This document shows positions 45,695 to 54,052 of a stretch of 64,000 bases of DNA, piece by piece. Position numbers and translations under genes: made by a program. The stretch's first letter is position 1; each line of letters opens with the position of its first letter. A model generated the notes under the pieces. It did no database searches. It saw only the letters and a list, made by a program, of their open reading frames with translations, and was not told where the DNA came from. Source of the DNA: Litorisediminicola beolgyonensis (GTDB lineage Bacteria; Pseudomonadota; Alphaproteobacteria; Rhodobacterales; Rhodobacteraceae); the NCBI RefSeq assembly GCF_042679605.1, contig NZ_JBHTMU010000014.1:1-64000 (forward strand), read 5' to 3'.

Positions 45695-46078
45695 TCAGAG
45701 ATTGACGACCGCGCTGTCCCAGAGCTCGGACAGCGACGCCTCGCCCAAGCGCAGAAGCCGCGCGAGTACGGCAGCCAGCGCGACGCTGTCCTGCCGATCG
45801 ACGCAGGCGCCCACGTCCCGCGCCACCGCGACGATGCCGTCCAGACCGATCTGACCGGCGATGGCGCCCAGCGCGCGCACGCAGCGGCGCAATTCCTGCA
45901 GCTCGCCGCCGCGCCACAGGCGCTCGGCCTGCCCGAGGCGCAGCGCCAGTTCCTCCATCGCGCGGCAGAGCATGTCCTCGGCCTCGCGCAGGCCGACATC
46001 GGCGTAGAGAAGATTGAGGCGGTCATGATCGAGGCGGACCTGCTCTTTGCAGGCCGAAATCGTGAGAGCGGTCGTCAT
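45695..46078 (-). CDS. Hypothetical helical protein, Hpt-like but without the phospho-His
   Basis: 127-aa all-helical protein (MTTALTISACKEQVRLDHDRL at its start). The stretch ELRRCVRALGAIAGQIGLDG and ACVDRQDSVALAAVLARLL has the spacing of a histidine phosphotransfer bundle, but the His of the AHxLKG motif is absent. Divergent from carbonic anhydrase. The ATG at 46078 is my choice; the frame is open further upstream. Family unknown to me. Confidence 0.7.
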   Translation of the reverse strand: MTTALTISACKEQVRLDHDRLNLLYADVGLREAEDMLCRAMEELALRLGQAERLWRGGELQELRRCVRALGAIAGQIGLDGIVAVARDVGACVDRQDSVALAAVLARLLRLGEASLSELWDSAVVNL

Positions 46079-46229
46079 CGGATCGTCCTTCTTCCAGTTC
46101 CCGTACACCCAAGGCTCTTTATGACAGATCGCACTTCCCAAATGATTGCCGGGTATGGATTGTTGGGGTCGAATCTTTCGGCAATCCGGCGTATCCGGTT
46201 AACCCAGACAGGGATAGGGAGAAGACCAG

Positions 46230-46883
46230 ATGCATCGTGCCAAGCCGCTGCCGAGCTACCTCGTCCAGCGCTATCACGGCTGGAAAGCAACGACCTATTC
46301 CGAGAACAGCGCGTGGTATCGGCGGCTCGCGGATGAGGGGCAGCGCCCCCGGGCCATGGTTATTTCCTGCTGCGACAGCCGCGTGCATGTCACCTCGATC
46401 TTCGGGGCCGACCAGGGCGAGTTCTTCATCCACCGCAACATCGCGAATCTGGTGCCGCCCTATCAGCCCGACGGCAACCAGCACGGCACCTCTGCGGCGG
46501 TGGAATACGCGGTAACGGCGCTCAAGGTCGCGCATCTGATCGTGCTTGGGCATTCAAGCTGCGGCGGGGTGCAAGGATGTCTCGACATGTGCACGGGCAA
46601 GGCCCCGGCGCTTGAGGAGGCGTCGAGTTTCGTCGGGCGCTGGATGGATATATTGAGGCCGGGCTACGAGCGCGTGAAGTCGCGCAATCTCGGCGAGAGC
46701 GAGGCCGCGAGTGCCTTGGAGCGCGAGGCGGTTCTGGTCAGTCTCGACAACCTGATGACGTTCCCCTTCGTGGAAGAGGCCGTCCTTGCGGGCAAGCTGT
46801 CGCTGCACGGTCTCTGGACCGATATCGGTGCCGGCGGGCTGGAGTATTACGACACCGCCACCGAGCGTTTTCTGCCGATCTGA
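46230..46883 (+). CDS. Beta-class carbonic anhydrase
   Basis: 217 aa, zinc enzyme interconverting CO2 and bicarbonate. Zinc ligands C47 (CCDSR, with the Asp-Arg dyad D49/R51), H108 and C111 (GHSSCGG). Ribosome site GGGAG upstream. Alone on its strand. Convergent with a small unknown gene. Confidence 0.95.
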   Translation: MHRAKPLPSYLVQRYHGWKATTYSENSAWYRRLADEGQRPRAMVISCCDSRVHVTSIFGADQGEFFIHRNIANLVPPYQPDGNQHGTSAAVEYAVTALKVAHLIVLGHSSCGGVQGCLDMCTGKAPALEEASSFVGRWMDILRPGYERVKSRNLGESEAASALEREAVLVSLDNLMTFPFVEEAVLAGKLSLHGLWTDIGAGGLEYYDTATERFLPI

Positions 46884-46892
46884 CGGTCGGCG

Positions 46893-47192
46893 TCAGGCCA
46901 GATCGCCCGTCATCCCAGACGCGTGAACCCGGATCGCCGGGCGGCCAAGCCGGGCCGAGAGGTCCGAGAGCGGGCATCCGAGATCGCGTCCGGTGCAGAC
47001 CGCGCGGCCCGACATCTCTTCGAGAATGACGAGGCGGCCGGACCGGAAGCTCAGCTGGTAGCCCTTTTCCGCCAATTCGCGGGTCAGGGCGGTCCAGTCG
47101 GTCGCGCGGGACAGGATCGGAGCGAGGAAGCGCGCGAACAGCGCGCGGGTTTCGCAATCAAGGGGGTTGGGAAGATCGGGATCGGGCATCAT
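46893..47192 (-). CDS. Small hypothetical protein
   Basis: 99 aa, start ATGATG at 47192/47189 with a strong GAGGAGG upstream, so it is likely real. Contains ALTRELAEKGYQLSFRSGRL and ends GRPAIRVHASGMTGDLA. No domain I recognise. It is conserved-looking and soluble. Convergent with carbonic anhydrase. Confidence 0.7.
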   Translation of the reverse strand: MMPDPDLPNPLDCETRALFARFLAPILSRATDWTALTRELAEKGYQLSFRSGRLVILEEMSGRAVCTGRDLGCPLSDLSARLGRPAIRVHASGMTGDLA

Positions 47193-47584
47193 GGCCACCT
47201 CCTCAGCACTCGGGACTGCGTCAAGGCTACGACAGGTTTCCGGCTCAATTAGGGCCGAGCCGGACCTTTTCCGCGGCCTGTGCCCAGAAAAGCGCATCGG
47301 GCGTTAGACCAGCGTCAGCCTTGAAGCGACGTTTTCCAGAGAATGCGGGCGGCTTTGATCCGGTTCCGAAAAATTTCTTCCTTGGGAATGGCTTACCGTT
47401 TCCGTGTCGCGAATGCCGCCCTCGTCGCAGGCGCTCTCCTCCCGAGACCGCCGCCCGGATCGGTGTCTTTCCCGCGTCGCAGGGCAGCGGTCGGAGCACC
47501 TCCGGTCGCCCTGTGGGCGAACGAGAAACCGCCGCCCGCAATGGCGGACGGCGGCGACATTCTCGGAGCGATGATCGCGCCCGG
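47193..47584. other. Gene-free 392-bp stretch upstream of the small hypothetical gene and downstream of asd
   Basis: No credible coding sequence. It contains the terminator of asd at its right end. The rest, which must hold the promoter of the minus-strand hypothetical gene, has no element I can name. Confidence 0.5.
47521..47554 (-). terminator. Intrinsic terminator of asd
   Basis: On the minus strand CCGCCGTCCGC pairs with GCGGGCGGCGG (11 bp with one wobble) around CATT, followed by TTTCTCGT. It lies about 30 bp beyond the asd stop. Confidence 0.75.
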
Positions 47585-48607
47585 TCAGCCCTTCTTGAGC
47601 ACCCGGTTGCCCAGCGTCTCGGCGATCTGGACCGCGTTCAGGGCGGCGCCCTTGCGCAGGTTGTCGGAGACGCACCAGAGGTTCAGGCCGTTCTCGATCG
47701 TGCTGTCCTGGCGGATGCGGCTGATGAAGGTGGCGAAATCGCCCACGCATTCGATCGGCGTGACGTAGCCGCCATCCTCGCGCTTGTCGACGACCATGAT
47801 GCCCGGCGCTTCGCGCAGGATGTCTCGGGCCTCGTCCTCGTCGAGGAACTCTTCGAACTCGAGGTTGATCGCTTCGGCATGGCCGACAAACACCGGCACG
47901 CGCACGCAGGTCGCGGTGACCTTGATCGACGGATCGACGATCTTCTTGGTCTCGGCGACCATCTTCCACTCTTCCTTGGTCGACCCGTCTTCGAGGAAGA
48001 CGTCGATATGCGGAATGACGTTGAAGGCGATCTGCTTCTGGAACTTCTTCGGCTTGACGTCGTCGGTCGGGTTGTAAACCGCCTTGGTCTGATCCCAGAG
48101 CTCGTCCATGCCCTCTTTGCCCGCGCCCGACACCGACTGGTAGGTAGAGACGACGACGCGCTTGATCCGCGCCCGGTCATGCAGCGGCTTCAGCGCGACG
48201 ACCATCTGCGCGGTCGAGCAGTTGGGGTTGGCGATGATGTTCTTCTTCGAATACCCCTCGACCGCTTCGGGATTCACCTCGGGCACGACCAGCGGCACGT
48301 CCGGGTCGTATCGGTAGAGCGAGGAGTTATCGATCACGATGCAGCCCGCCTTGGCGGCGATCGGCGCGTATTTCTTGGTGGCGTCCGACCCGATGGCGAA
48401 AAGCGCGATGTCCCAGCCGGTGAAATCGAACTGGTCGATGTCCCGCACCTTGAGGGTCTTCTCGCCGAAGCTCACTTCGGTGCCCTGCGACCGGCGCGAG
48501 GCCAGCGGTGCCAGTTCGTCCACCGGGAAGCCGCGCTCGGCCAGAATGTTCAGCATTTCTCGGCCCACATTGCCCGTGGCGCCTGCGACGACGACCTTGT
48601 ATCCCAT
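47585..48607 (-). CDS. asd: Aspartate-semialdehyde dehydrogenase
   Basis: Second step of the aspartate pathway, for lysine, methionine, threonine and cell-wall DAP. 340 aa. VAGATGNVGREMLNIL is the NADP site, NPNCSTAQMVVAL carries the catalytic Cys, and GHAEAINLEFE contributes the active-site His. Start at 48607 (MGYKVVVAGATG); the longer frame is not conserved. Single gene with its own terminator. Confidence 0.97.
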   Translation of the reverse strand: MGYKVVVAGATGNVGREMLNILAERGFPVDELAPLASRRSQGTEVSFGEKTLKVRDIDQFDFTGWDIALFAIGSDATKKYAPIAAKAGCIVIDNSSLYRYDPDVPLVVPEVNPEAVEGYSKKNIIANPNCSTAQMVVALKPLHDRARIKRVVVSTYQSVSGAGKEGMDELWDQTKAVYNPTDDVKPKKFQKQIAFNVIPHIDVFLEDGSTKEEWKMVAETKKIVDPSIKVTATCVRVPVFVGHAEAINLEFEEFLDEDEARDILREAPGIMVVDKREDGGYVTPIECVGDFATFISRIRQDSTIENGLNLWCVSDNLRKGAALNAVQIAETLGNRVLKKG

Positions 48608-48929
48608 CTTCGCTCGTTCCTTTTCGACTCCGCGCAGCCCGACGGGGCGGCGATTTCGCGCCTCCATACTGCAGGAGCGGTAGGGACAAAAGGGCCAAGA
48701 CGTGGTTTCCGGGTCACGCCTCGGGGCGTAAATGCCGCAAAACCGGGCAGAGATAAGTGGAATCCCGCCGTTTTTCGCAGGTGCGGTGTGACGCTATTGT
48801 CCATTCCTTAGGCGGTCGCATATAGCTGCATCAAGTTGTGACCGGACCCGGAGCGTGTTGTCCGGGGATAATACACCAGACCTGACGCCGTCGGCAGTAC
48901 GGCAAGGGGACAGAAGGCATTATCGGGGC
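48608..48929. promoter_or_regulatory. Divergent region between asd and the CapD-like gene
   Basis: 322 bp without a convincing gene. A possible plus-strand promoter is TTGTCC (48797-48802) with TATAGC (48821-48826) at 18-nt spacing. Confidence 0.4.
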
Positions 48930-50810
48930 ATGCTATACAGACTTGCGACGTCGCTCACGCGAGAGCAGAAATCCGCATTCTTCCTCGTCATCGACGGACT
49001 TGCAGTCTCCCTCGCGCTCTTGCTGGCGGTTCTCCTTCAGGGACGCGCCGCCGAGGCCTATAGCGAGATACTTCCGCTTCTCCTGCTGACCACCGCCGCG
49101 GGCCTCGTCCTGTCGCGCGTGCTCTGCCTAAACCGCATCAAGCTCAACGCCTACGAGGGTCGGAGCCTGATGCTGACCGGCGCCTATGCCGGCGCGGTGA
49201 CCGTGGCGGCCATCGTCGCGGACCGCCTTGTCGGGCCGGGGCTCGTCGGCGAGACCTTCATGATCTTCGCCTTCGTCACCGTCACCTTGGCGGCGGCGTG
49301 GCGTATCCTGCTGCGCCAGCTGGTGCTCGAAATCTACCGCCGGGGCGGACAGCACCTTCGGGTTCTGATCTACGGCGCCGGACAGACCGGACAGCAGCTG
49401 GCCGCGGCGCTGCACTCGGACAACCAGATCCAGCCCGTCGCCTTCGTCGACGACAACCCGACGCTTCAGACCCTGAAGATCGGCGGTCTAACCGTGCACG
49501 CGCCGACGCAGATCAAGTCTCTGGTGGCACGGAAGAAGGTCGACCGGGTCGTGCTGGCGATGCCCTCGATCAGCCAGCCGCGACAGGCGCATATCGCCCA
49601 CGGGCTGCGGCAGCTTGGGATCGAGGTCTACGCGCTGCCGTCCTTTGCCGAGCTTGTCGGCAACCCGGGCGAATTGCGCCGTCGCGCGGTTCCGGTGTCG
49701 CCAGAAGATCTGCTTGGCCGCAACCGGCTTGAATCGGAGCTGCCGGGCGTCAGCGATGCCTATAGCGGCCGCCGCATTCTGATCTCCGGCGCGGGCGGCT
49801 CCATCGGGTCCGAGCTTTGCCGTCAGGTCGTGGCCTGCAAGCCCGACTGCCTCGTGATCCTCGATCAGTCCGAGCTGGCGCTCTACACCATCGACAAGGA
49901 ACTGCGCGATCTCGCTCCGAAGCTGCACATCGTCCCGGTTCTGGCGTCCGTCCTCGACGATGCCGTGATGCGTGAAACGCTGGACGCGCATGCCATCGAC
50001 GTCGTCCTCCATGCCGCGGCCTACAAGCATGTGCCGCTGGTCCAGTCCAACGTCCTCGCCGGGCTCCGGAACAACGTGATCGGCACCAAGGTGCTGGCCG
50101 ACGCGGCCCGCGACGCCGGGGTCGAGCGATTCATTCTGGTCTCCTCGGACAAGGCCGTGCGACCCACGAACGTCATGGGCGCCTCCAAGCGTCTTGCCGA
50201 ACTGGTGGTCCAGGACCTCGCCACACGCTCGTCCGGCACCCGGTTTTCGATGGTGCGTTTCGGCAACGTGCTGGGCTCGTCCGGCTCAGTGATCCCACTC
50301 TTCGAAGAGCAGATCGAGCGGGGCGGTCCGATCACCCTCACCGACCCGAAGGTCACGCGCTACTTCATGACCATCTCCGAAGCCGCGCGGCTTGTGCTTC
50401 TTGCAGGCTCCTTCGCGCGCGGCGGCGATCTCTTCGTGCTCGACATGGGCAAGCCCGTTCCGATCCGCAAACTGGCGCGCCAGATGGTCGAGGGCGCGGG
50501 CTTCACCGTGAAGGACAGCAACAACCCGCAAGGCGATATCGAGATCAAGATCACCGGACTGCGCCCTGGCGAGAAGCTGCACGAAGAGCTGTTGATCTCG
50601 CCCGACATGCTCACCACGCCGCATCCGAAGATTCTGCGCGCGCAGGAGAGCTACCTGTCCGAGATCGAGATGGCCAATGCGCTGCGCGAGCTGCGCCGTG
50701 CCATCACCTCGCTCGACGAAGGTCTGGCCCATGACGTGATCCACCGCTGGGTGGAGCGCGCCGAGGAGCCCGCAGAAAGCGCCACCGGCACCGACGACAA
50801 ACGGTCGTGA
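48930..50810 (+). CDS. CapD/FlaA1-like nucleoside-diphosphate-sugar 4,6-dehydratase, membrane form
   Basis: 626 aa. Four N-terminal membrane helices (about 15-120), a CoA-binding-like Rossmann domain (LIYGAGQTGQQLAAAL), then a second Rossmann domain with the SDR motif ILISGAGGSIGSELCRQ and catalytic region including KAVRPTNVMGASKR. Members make UDP-sugars such as QuiNAc or bacillosamine precursors for surface glycans. I chose the ATG at 48930 as the usual N-terminus; a GTG at 48855 is in frame. Likely serves the same polysaccharide as exoY. Confidence 0.9.
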   Translation: MLYRLATSLTREQKSAFFLVIDGLAVSLALLLAVLLQGRAAEAYSEILPLLLLTTAAGLVLSRVLCLNRIKLNAYEGRSLMLTGAYAGAVTVAAIVADRLVGPGLVGETFMIFAFVTVTLAAAWRILLRQLVLEIYRRGGQHLRVLIYGAGQTGQQLAAALHSDNQIQPVAFVDDNPTLQTLKIGGLTVHAPTQIKSLVARKKVDRVVLAMPSISQPRQAHIAHGLRQLGIEVYALPSFAELVGNPGELRRRAVPVSPEDLLGRNRLESELPGVSDAYSGRRILISGAGGSIGSELCRQVVACKPDCLVILDQSELALYTIDKELRDLAPKLHIVPVLASVLDDAVMRETLDAHAIDVVLHAAAYKHVPLVQSNVLAGLRNNVIGTKVLADAARDAGVERFILVSSDKAVRPTNVMGASKRLAELVVQDLATRSSGTRFSMVRFGNVLGSSGSVIPLFEEQIERGGPITLTDPKVTRYFMTISEAARLVLLAGSFARGGDLFVLDMGKPVPIRKLARQMVEGAGFTVKDSNNPQGDIEIKITGLRPGEKLHEELLISPDMLTTPHPKILRAQESYLSEIEMANALRELRRAITSLDEGLAHDVIHRWVERAEEPAESATGTDDKRS

Positions 50811-50812
50811 CC

Positions 50813-50832
50813 CCGGCCCGCTGACGGGCCGG
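50813..50832. terminator. Hairpin between convergent CapD-like and LOG genes
   Basis: An 8-bp stem (CCGGCCCG / CGGGCCGG) with a CTGA loop in the 33-bp gap. No T-run. Confidence 0.45.
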
Positions 50833-50843
50833 AGTGCATCCGA

Positions 50844-51680
50844 TCACCGGTCGGGAACGATGTCGCGCGGCGGGGCCGGCTTCCACTCTTCCAGAATGGC
50901 CATCGCCTCTTCGGCGCTTTCCGCGTAGCGGAAGAGGTCGAGATCGGTGGCGCTGATCGTTCCGGCGCGGGCGAGCGCATCCCAGTTGACGATCTCCTCC
51001 CAGAACGATTTGCCGAAGAGGATGATCGGCACCTGCTTCATCCGTCCCGTCTGCACGAGCGTCAGGGTCTCGAACAGCTCGTCGAGCGTCCCGAAACCGC
51101 CGGGAAAGACGCAGACCGCGCGGGCGCGCATCAGGAAATGCATCTTCCGGATCGCGAAATAGTGGAAGTTGAAGGACAGGTCGGGCGTCACGTAGCTGTT
51201 GGGCGCCTGCTCGTGCGGGAGCACGATATTGAGACCGATCGAGCGCCCGCCTGCCTCGGCCGCACCGCGATTGCCCGCTTCCATCACACCCGGTCCGCCG
51301 CCCGTCGCGATCACCCATTCGCGGCCGCCACCCTTGAGCGAATGCTCGGTCACCTTCCGGGCGAAGGCGCGGGCCTCGTCGTAGAACCGCGAGAGGTCGG
51401 CGAGCGTCTCGGAGCGCGCGTCGTCGGGCGTCGCCGGAATGCGGGCACCGCCGAAGAGCACGACGGTCGTGTCGATCCCGGCCTCGTCGAGCAGAAGATC
51501 GAACTTCAGGAGCTCGAGCTGCAGCCGAACCGGGCGCAATTCGCGGCGACAGAGGAAATCGTCATCCGCGAAAGCCAGGCGATAGGCGGGGTTGAGCGTC
51601 TGCGGCGTTTCCGGCACCTCGGTCGCGGTGCGGCGGTCCCGCCCGGCGTCACGGAAGGCGCTTTCGCTCTGATCGGTCAT
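50844..51680 (-). CDS. LOG family protein (YgdH-type)
   Basis: 278 aa with the lysine-decarboxylase-like fold. GGGPGVMEAGNRGA and PGGFGTLDELFETLTLVQ are the LOG phosphoribohydrolase signatures, which cleave nucleotide 5'-monophosphates (cytokinin activation in plants, nucleotide turnover in bacteria). Longer than plant LOG through a 90-residue N-terminal extension. Divergent from dapD. Confidence 0.9.
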   Translation of the reverse strand: MTDQSESAFRDAGRDRRTATEVPETPQTLNPAYRLAFADDDFLCRRELRPVRLQLELLKFDLLLDEAGIDTTVVLFGGARIPATPDDARSETLADLSRFYDEARAFARKVTEHSLKGGGREWVIATGGGPGVMEAGNRGAAEAGGRSIGLNIVLPHEQAPNSYVTPDLSFNFHYFAIRKMHFLMRARAVCVFPGGFGTLDELFETLTLVQTGRMKQVPIILFGKSFWEEIVNWDALARAGTISATDLDLFRYAESAEEAMAILEEWKPAPPRDIVPDR

Positions 51681-51817
51681 GTCATGCCCTCAAGATCCAA
51701 ACTAACCCTGTCCGGTTAGCCTGTTTGCCGAGGGCGCGCCAGCGCCTGCTCTTCCCCTAGGGCCCCGGGCGCGTTAAGACGCCCGCGACCGAGGATAGTC
51801 CCGCGAAGGAGCCCCGA

Positions 51818-52645
51818 ATGGACATCGCACAGCTCGAGACGGCCATCGAAGCCGCCTGGGAGGCCCGCGCCGAGATCACGCCCGAGACCATGGGCGAGAC
51901 GCGCGACGCCATCGAAGCCACGCTTGAGGCGCTGGACAGCGGCGCGCTGCGCGTTGCCGAGAAACAGGCCAGCGGCGACTGGCACGTGAACCAGTGGGCC
52001 AAGAAGGCCGTGCTCCTGGGCTTCCGGATCAACGACATGGAGAAGCACTCGGGCGGCCCGCAGGGCGGCACCTGGTGGGACAAGGTCGACAGCAAGTTCG
52101 AGGGCTGGAAGAAGAAGGACTGGAAAGAGGCCGGGTTCCGCGCCGTCCCGAGCTGCATCGTCCGGAAATCCGCCTATATCGCGCCCGGCGTGGTGCTGAT
52201 GCCGTCCTTCGTCAACCTCGGCGCCTATGTCGATGAGGGCACGATGGTCGACACCTGGGCGACCGTCGGCTCCTGCGCGCAGATCGGCAAGAACGTCCAC
52301 CTCTCCGGCGGCGTCGGCATCGGCGGCGTTCTGGAGCCGATGCAGGCGGGTCCGACGATCATCGAGGACAATTGCTTCATCGGCGCCCGCTCCGAAGTGG
52401 TCGAAGGCTGCATCGTCCGTGAAGGCGCGGTCCTCGGCATGGGTGTCTATATCGGCAAGTCCACCAAGATCGTCGATCGCGAGACCGGCAAGGTCAGCTA
52501 TGGCGAAGTGCCGCCCTACTCGGTGGTGGTGTCCGGCTCGATGCCCTCGACCAACGGCATCAATCTCTACTGCGCGGTGATCGTGAAGCGCGTGGACGAG
52601 AAGACCCGTTCCAAGGTCGGGATCAACGAGCTTCTCCGCGACTGA
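51818..52645 (+). CDS. dapD: 2,3,4,5-tetrahydropyridine-2,6-dicarboxylate N-succinyltransferase
   Basis: Succinylates tetrahydrodipicolinate in the lysine/DAP pathway. 275 aa. Left-handed beta-helix repeats are clear in residues 110-220 (YIAPGVVLMPSFVNLGAYVD, GVGIGGVLEPMQAGP). Strong GAAGGAG site. dapE, which acts later in the pathway, is 4.3 kb away. Confidence 0.98.
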   Translation: MDIAQLETAIEAAWEARAEITPETMGETRDAIEATLEALDSGALRVAEKQASGDWHVNQWAKKAVLLGFRINDMEKHSGGPQGGTWWDKVDSKFEGWKKKDWKEAGFRAVPSCIVRKSAYIAPGVVLMPSFVNLGAYVDEGTMVDTWATVGSCAQIGKNVHLSGGVGIGGVLEPMQAGPTIIEDNCFIGARSEVVEGCIVREGAVLGMGVYIGKSTKIVDRETGKVSYGEVPPYSVVVSGSMPSTNGINLYCAVIVKRVDEKTRSKVGINELLRD

Positions 52646-52657
52646 TCGCGCCCTTTT

Positions 52658-52689
52658 CGCGGGGGCGGCGACACTTCTTCGCCCCCGCG
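52658..52689 (+). terminator. GC hairpin after dapD
   Basis: A 10-bp stem (CGCGGGGGCG / CGCCCCCGCG) with a 12-nt loop, no T-run. It lies 13 bp after the dapD stop and 26 bp before a stronger terminator. Confidence 0.45.
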
Positions 52690-52714
52690 CAGAGATGATG
52701 GGACCCTTTCGCCG

Positions 52715-52749
52715 TCCCGGTCGTTTCTTGCGAAAGGACCGGGATTTTT
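52715..52749 (+). terminator. Intrinsic terminator abutting the exchanger start codon
   Basis: TCCCGGTC pairs with GACCGGGA, extended by TTTC / GAAA past a G-G mismatch, with loop TTGC and then five T (52745-52749). The ATG of the next gene begins at 52751. The only Shine-Dalgarno-like site, AAAGGA (52733-52738), is inside the stem. Confidence 0.85.
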
Positions 52750-52750
52750 C

Positions 52751-53779
52751 ATGCTCGACGATCTGTCACTCACGCTTCTTCTCGCAGTGTTCGCCGCGGC
52801 GGCGCTTGTCGTTGTGCTCGCCTCGATCAAGGCCACCGAGCTTGCCGATATCCTCGCCGACCGCACCCGGATGGGCGAGGCGCTTGCGGGCGGCCTGATC
52901 CTCGGCGCGGCGACGTCGCTCGCCGGGGTCGTCGTCTCGGTCAACGCGGCGCTGTCGGGCGATGCGAGCTTTGCCTTCTCGAACGCGGTCGGCGGCATCG
53001 CCGCGCAGACGCTGTTCCTGGCACTCGCGGATCTCCTGCACAAACGCGCCAATCTCGAACATGCCGCGGCCGAGCCTGCCAATCTCTTCCAAGCGGTGAT
53101 GCTGATCATCCTCCTAAGCCTGCCGATCTGCGCGGTCGCGGGCCCGGACCTGGCCTATTTCGGCATCCATCCGGTCTCGATCCTCTTGTTCCTCGCCTAT
53201 CTCGCGGGCGTCCGCCTGTCGTCGAGCGTCAAGGAAGACCCGATGTGGCGGCCGGTGCGCACCTCGGACACGCGCGAGGACGAGCCTGAGGATGACGACG
53301 AGGCCGACAAGCCCGCGATGCGTCCCGCGCTGGTTTTCGTGGGCCTCGTTGCCGCGATGGGCGCGGGCGGCTGGGTGATCAGTCAGGTCGGCGGGCAGTT
53401 CATTTCGCGTTTCGGGCTATCGTCGAGCCTCGTCGGCTCGCTGATCACCGCGGTCGTGACCTCGCTGCCGGAGTTCGTGACCACCCTTGTCGCCGTCCGA
53501 CGCGGCGCGCTTCAGCTTGCCGTCGGCGGCATCATCGGCGGCAACACCTTCGACACGCTGTTCCTCGTCGCTTCGGACATCGCCTATCGCGACGGGTCGC
53601 TCTACCACGCGGTCGCGCCCGGCGATCTCTACTGGCTCGGCACTGGTCTCCTGATGACCGCCGTGCTGCTCGGTGGCCTGATCCTGCGCCAGCGCGAAGG
53701 ACCGGGTCGCATTGGCATCGAATCTGTGTTGATGATGGCGATATACGCGGCGGCGACAGTGGTCGAAGTGACCCGCTGA
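52751..53779 (+). CDS. Sodium/calcium exchanger family protein
   Basis: 342 aa, CaCA-type antiporter with two NCX repeats. Helices fill 1-170 and 195-342; a hydrophilic acidic linker (about 165-190, EDEPEDDDEADKPA) joins them. The alpha-repeat in the second half reads AVVTSLPEFVTTLVAVRRG and GGIIGGNTFDTLFLVASD. The first repeat (GAATSLAGVVVSVNAALSG) lacks the usual acidic Glu, so ion specificity is unsure. It has no start other than the ATG right after a terminator. Confidence 0.85.
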   Translation: MLDDLSLTLLLAVFAAAALVVVLASIKATELADILADRTRMGEALAGGLILGAATSLAGVVVSVNAALSGDASFAFSNAVGGIAAQTLFLALADLLHKRANLEHAAAEPANLFQAVMLIILLSLPICAVAGPDLAYFGIHPVSILLFLAYLAGVRLSSSVKEDPMWRPVRTSDTREDEPEDDDEADKPAMRPALVFVGLVAAMGAGGWVISQVGGQFISRFGLSSSLVGSLITAVVTSLPEFVTTLVAVRRGALQLAVGGIIGGNTFDTLFLVASDIAYRDGSLYHAVAPGDLYWLGTGLLMTAVLLGGLILRQREGPGRIGIESVLMMAIYAAATVVEVTR

Positions 53780-53803
53780 CCCTGCCACACGAAAGGAGAC
53801 CCC

Positions 53804-54052
53804 ATGACGGGACTTGGTTGGATTGCCTCGCTGATCCTCGGCGGATTGGCCGGATGGATTGCGAGCATGATCATGAAGGCCAACACCGGCCTTCTGCTGA
53901 ACATCTTCCTCGGAATCGTCGGCGCGATTCTCGCGAATTTCCTGCTCTCGCTCATCGGCATCACCGCGCAGGGCGGCTGGCTCGCTCAGGGCTTCGTGGG
54001 CCTTCTGGGCGCGTGCCTTCTGATCGCGATCATCCGAGCTGTGCGTCGCTGA
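53804..54052 (+). CDS. GlsB/YeaQ/YmgE family membrane protein
   Basis: 82 aa with three glycine-rich membrane helices (WIASLILGGLAGWIASMIMK, LLNIFLGIVGAILANFLLSL, FVGLLGACLLIAIIRAV). Transglycosylase-associated family; a stress-induced small protein of unknown mechanism. AAAGGAGA site. It follows the exchanger by 24 bp. Its last 23 bp overlap the convergent Hint gene. Confidence 0.92.
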   Translation: MTGLGWIASLILGGLAGWIASMIMKANTGLLLNIFLGIVGAILANFLLSLIGITAQGGWLAQGFVGLLGACLLIAIIRAVRR

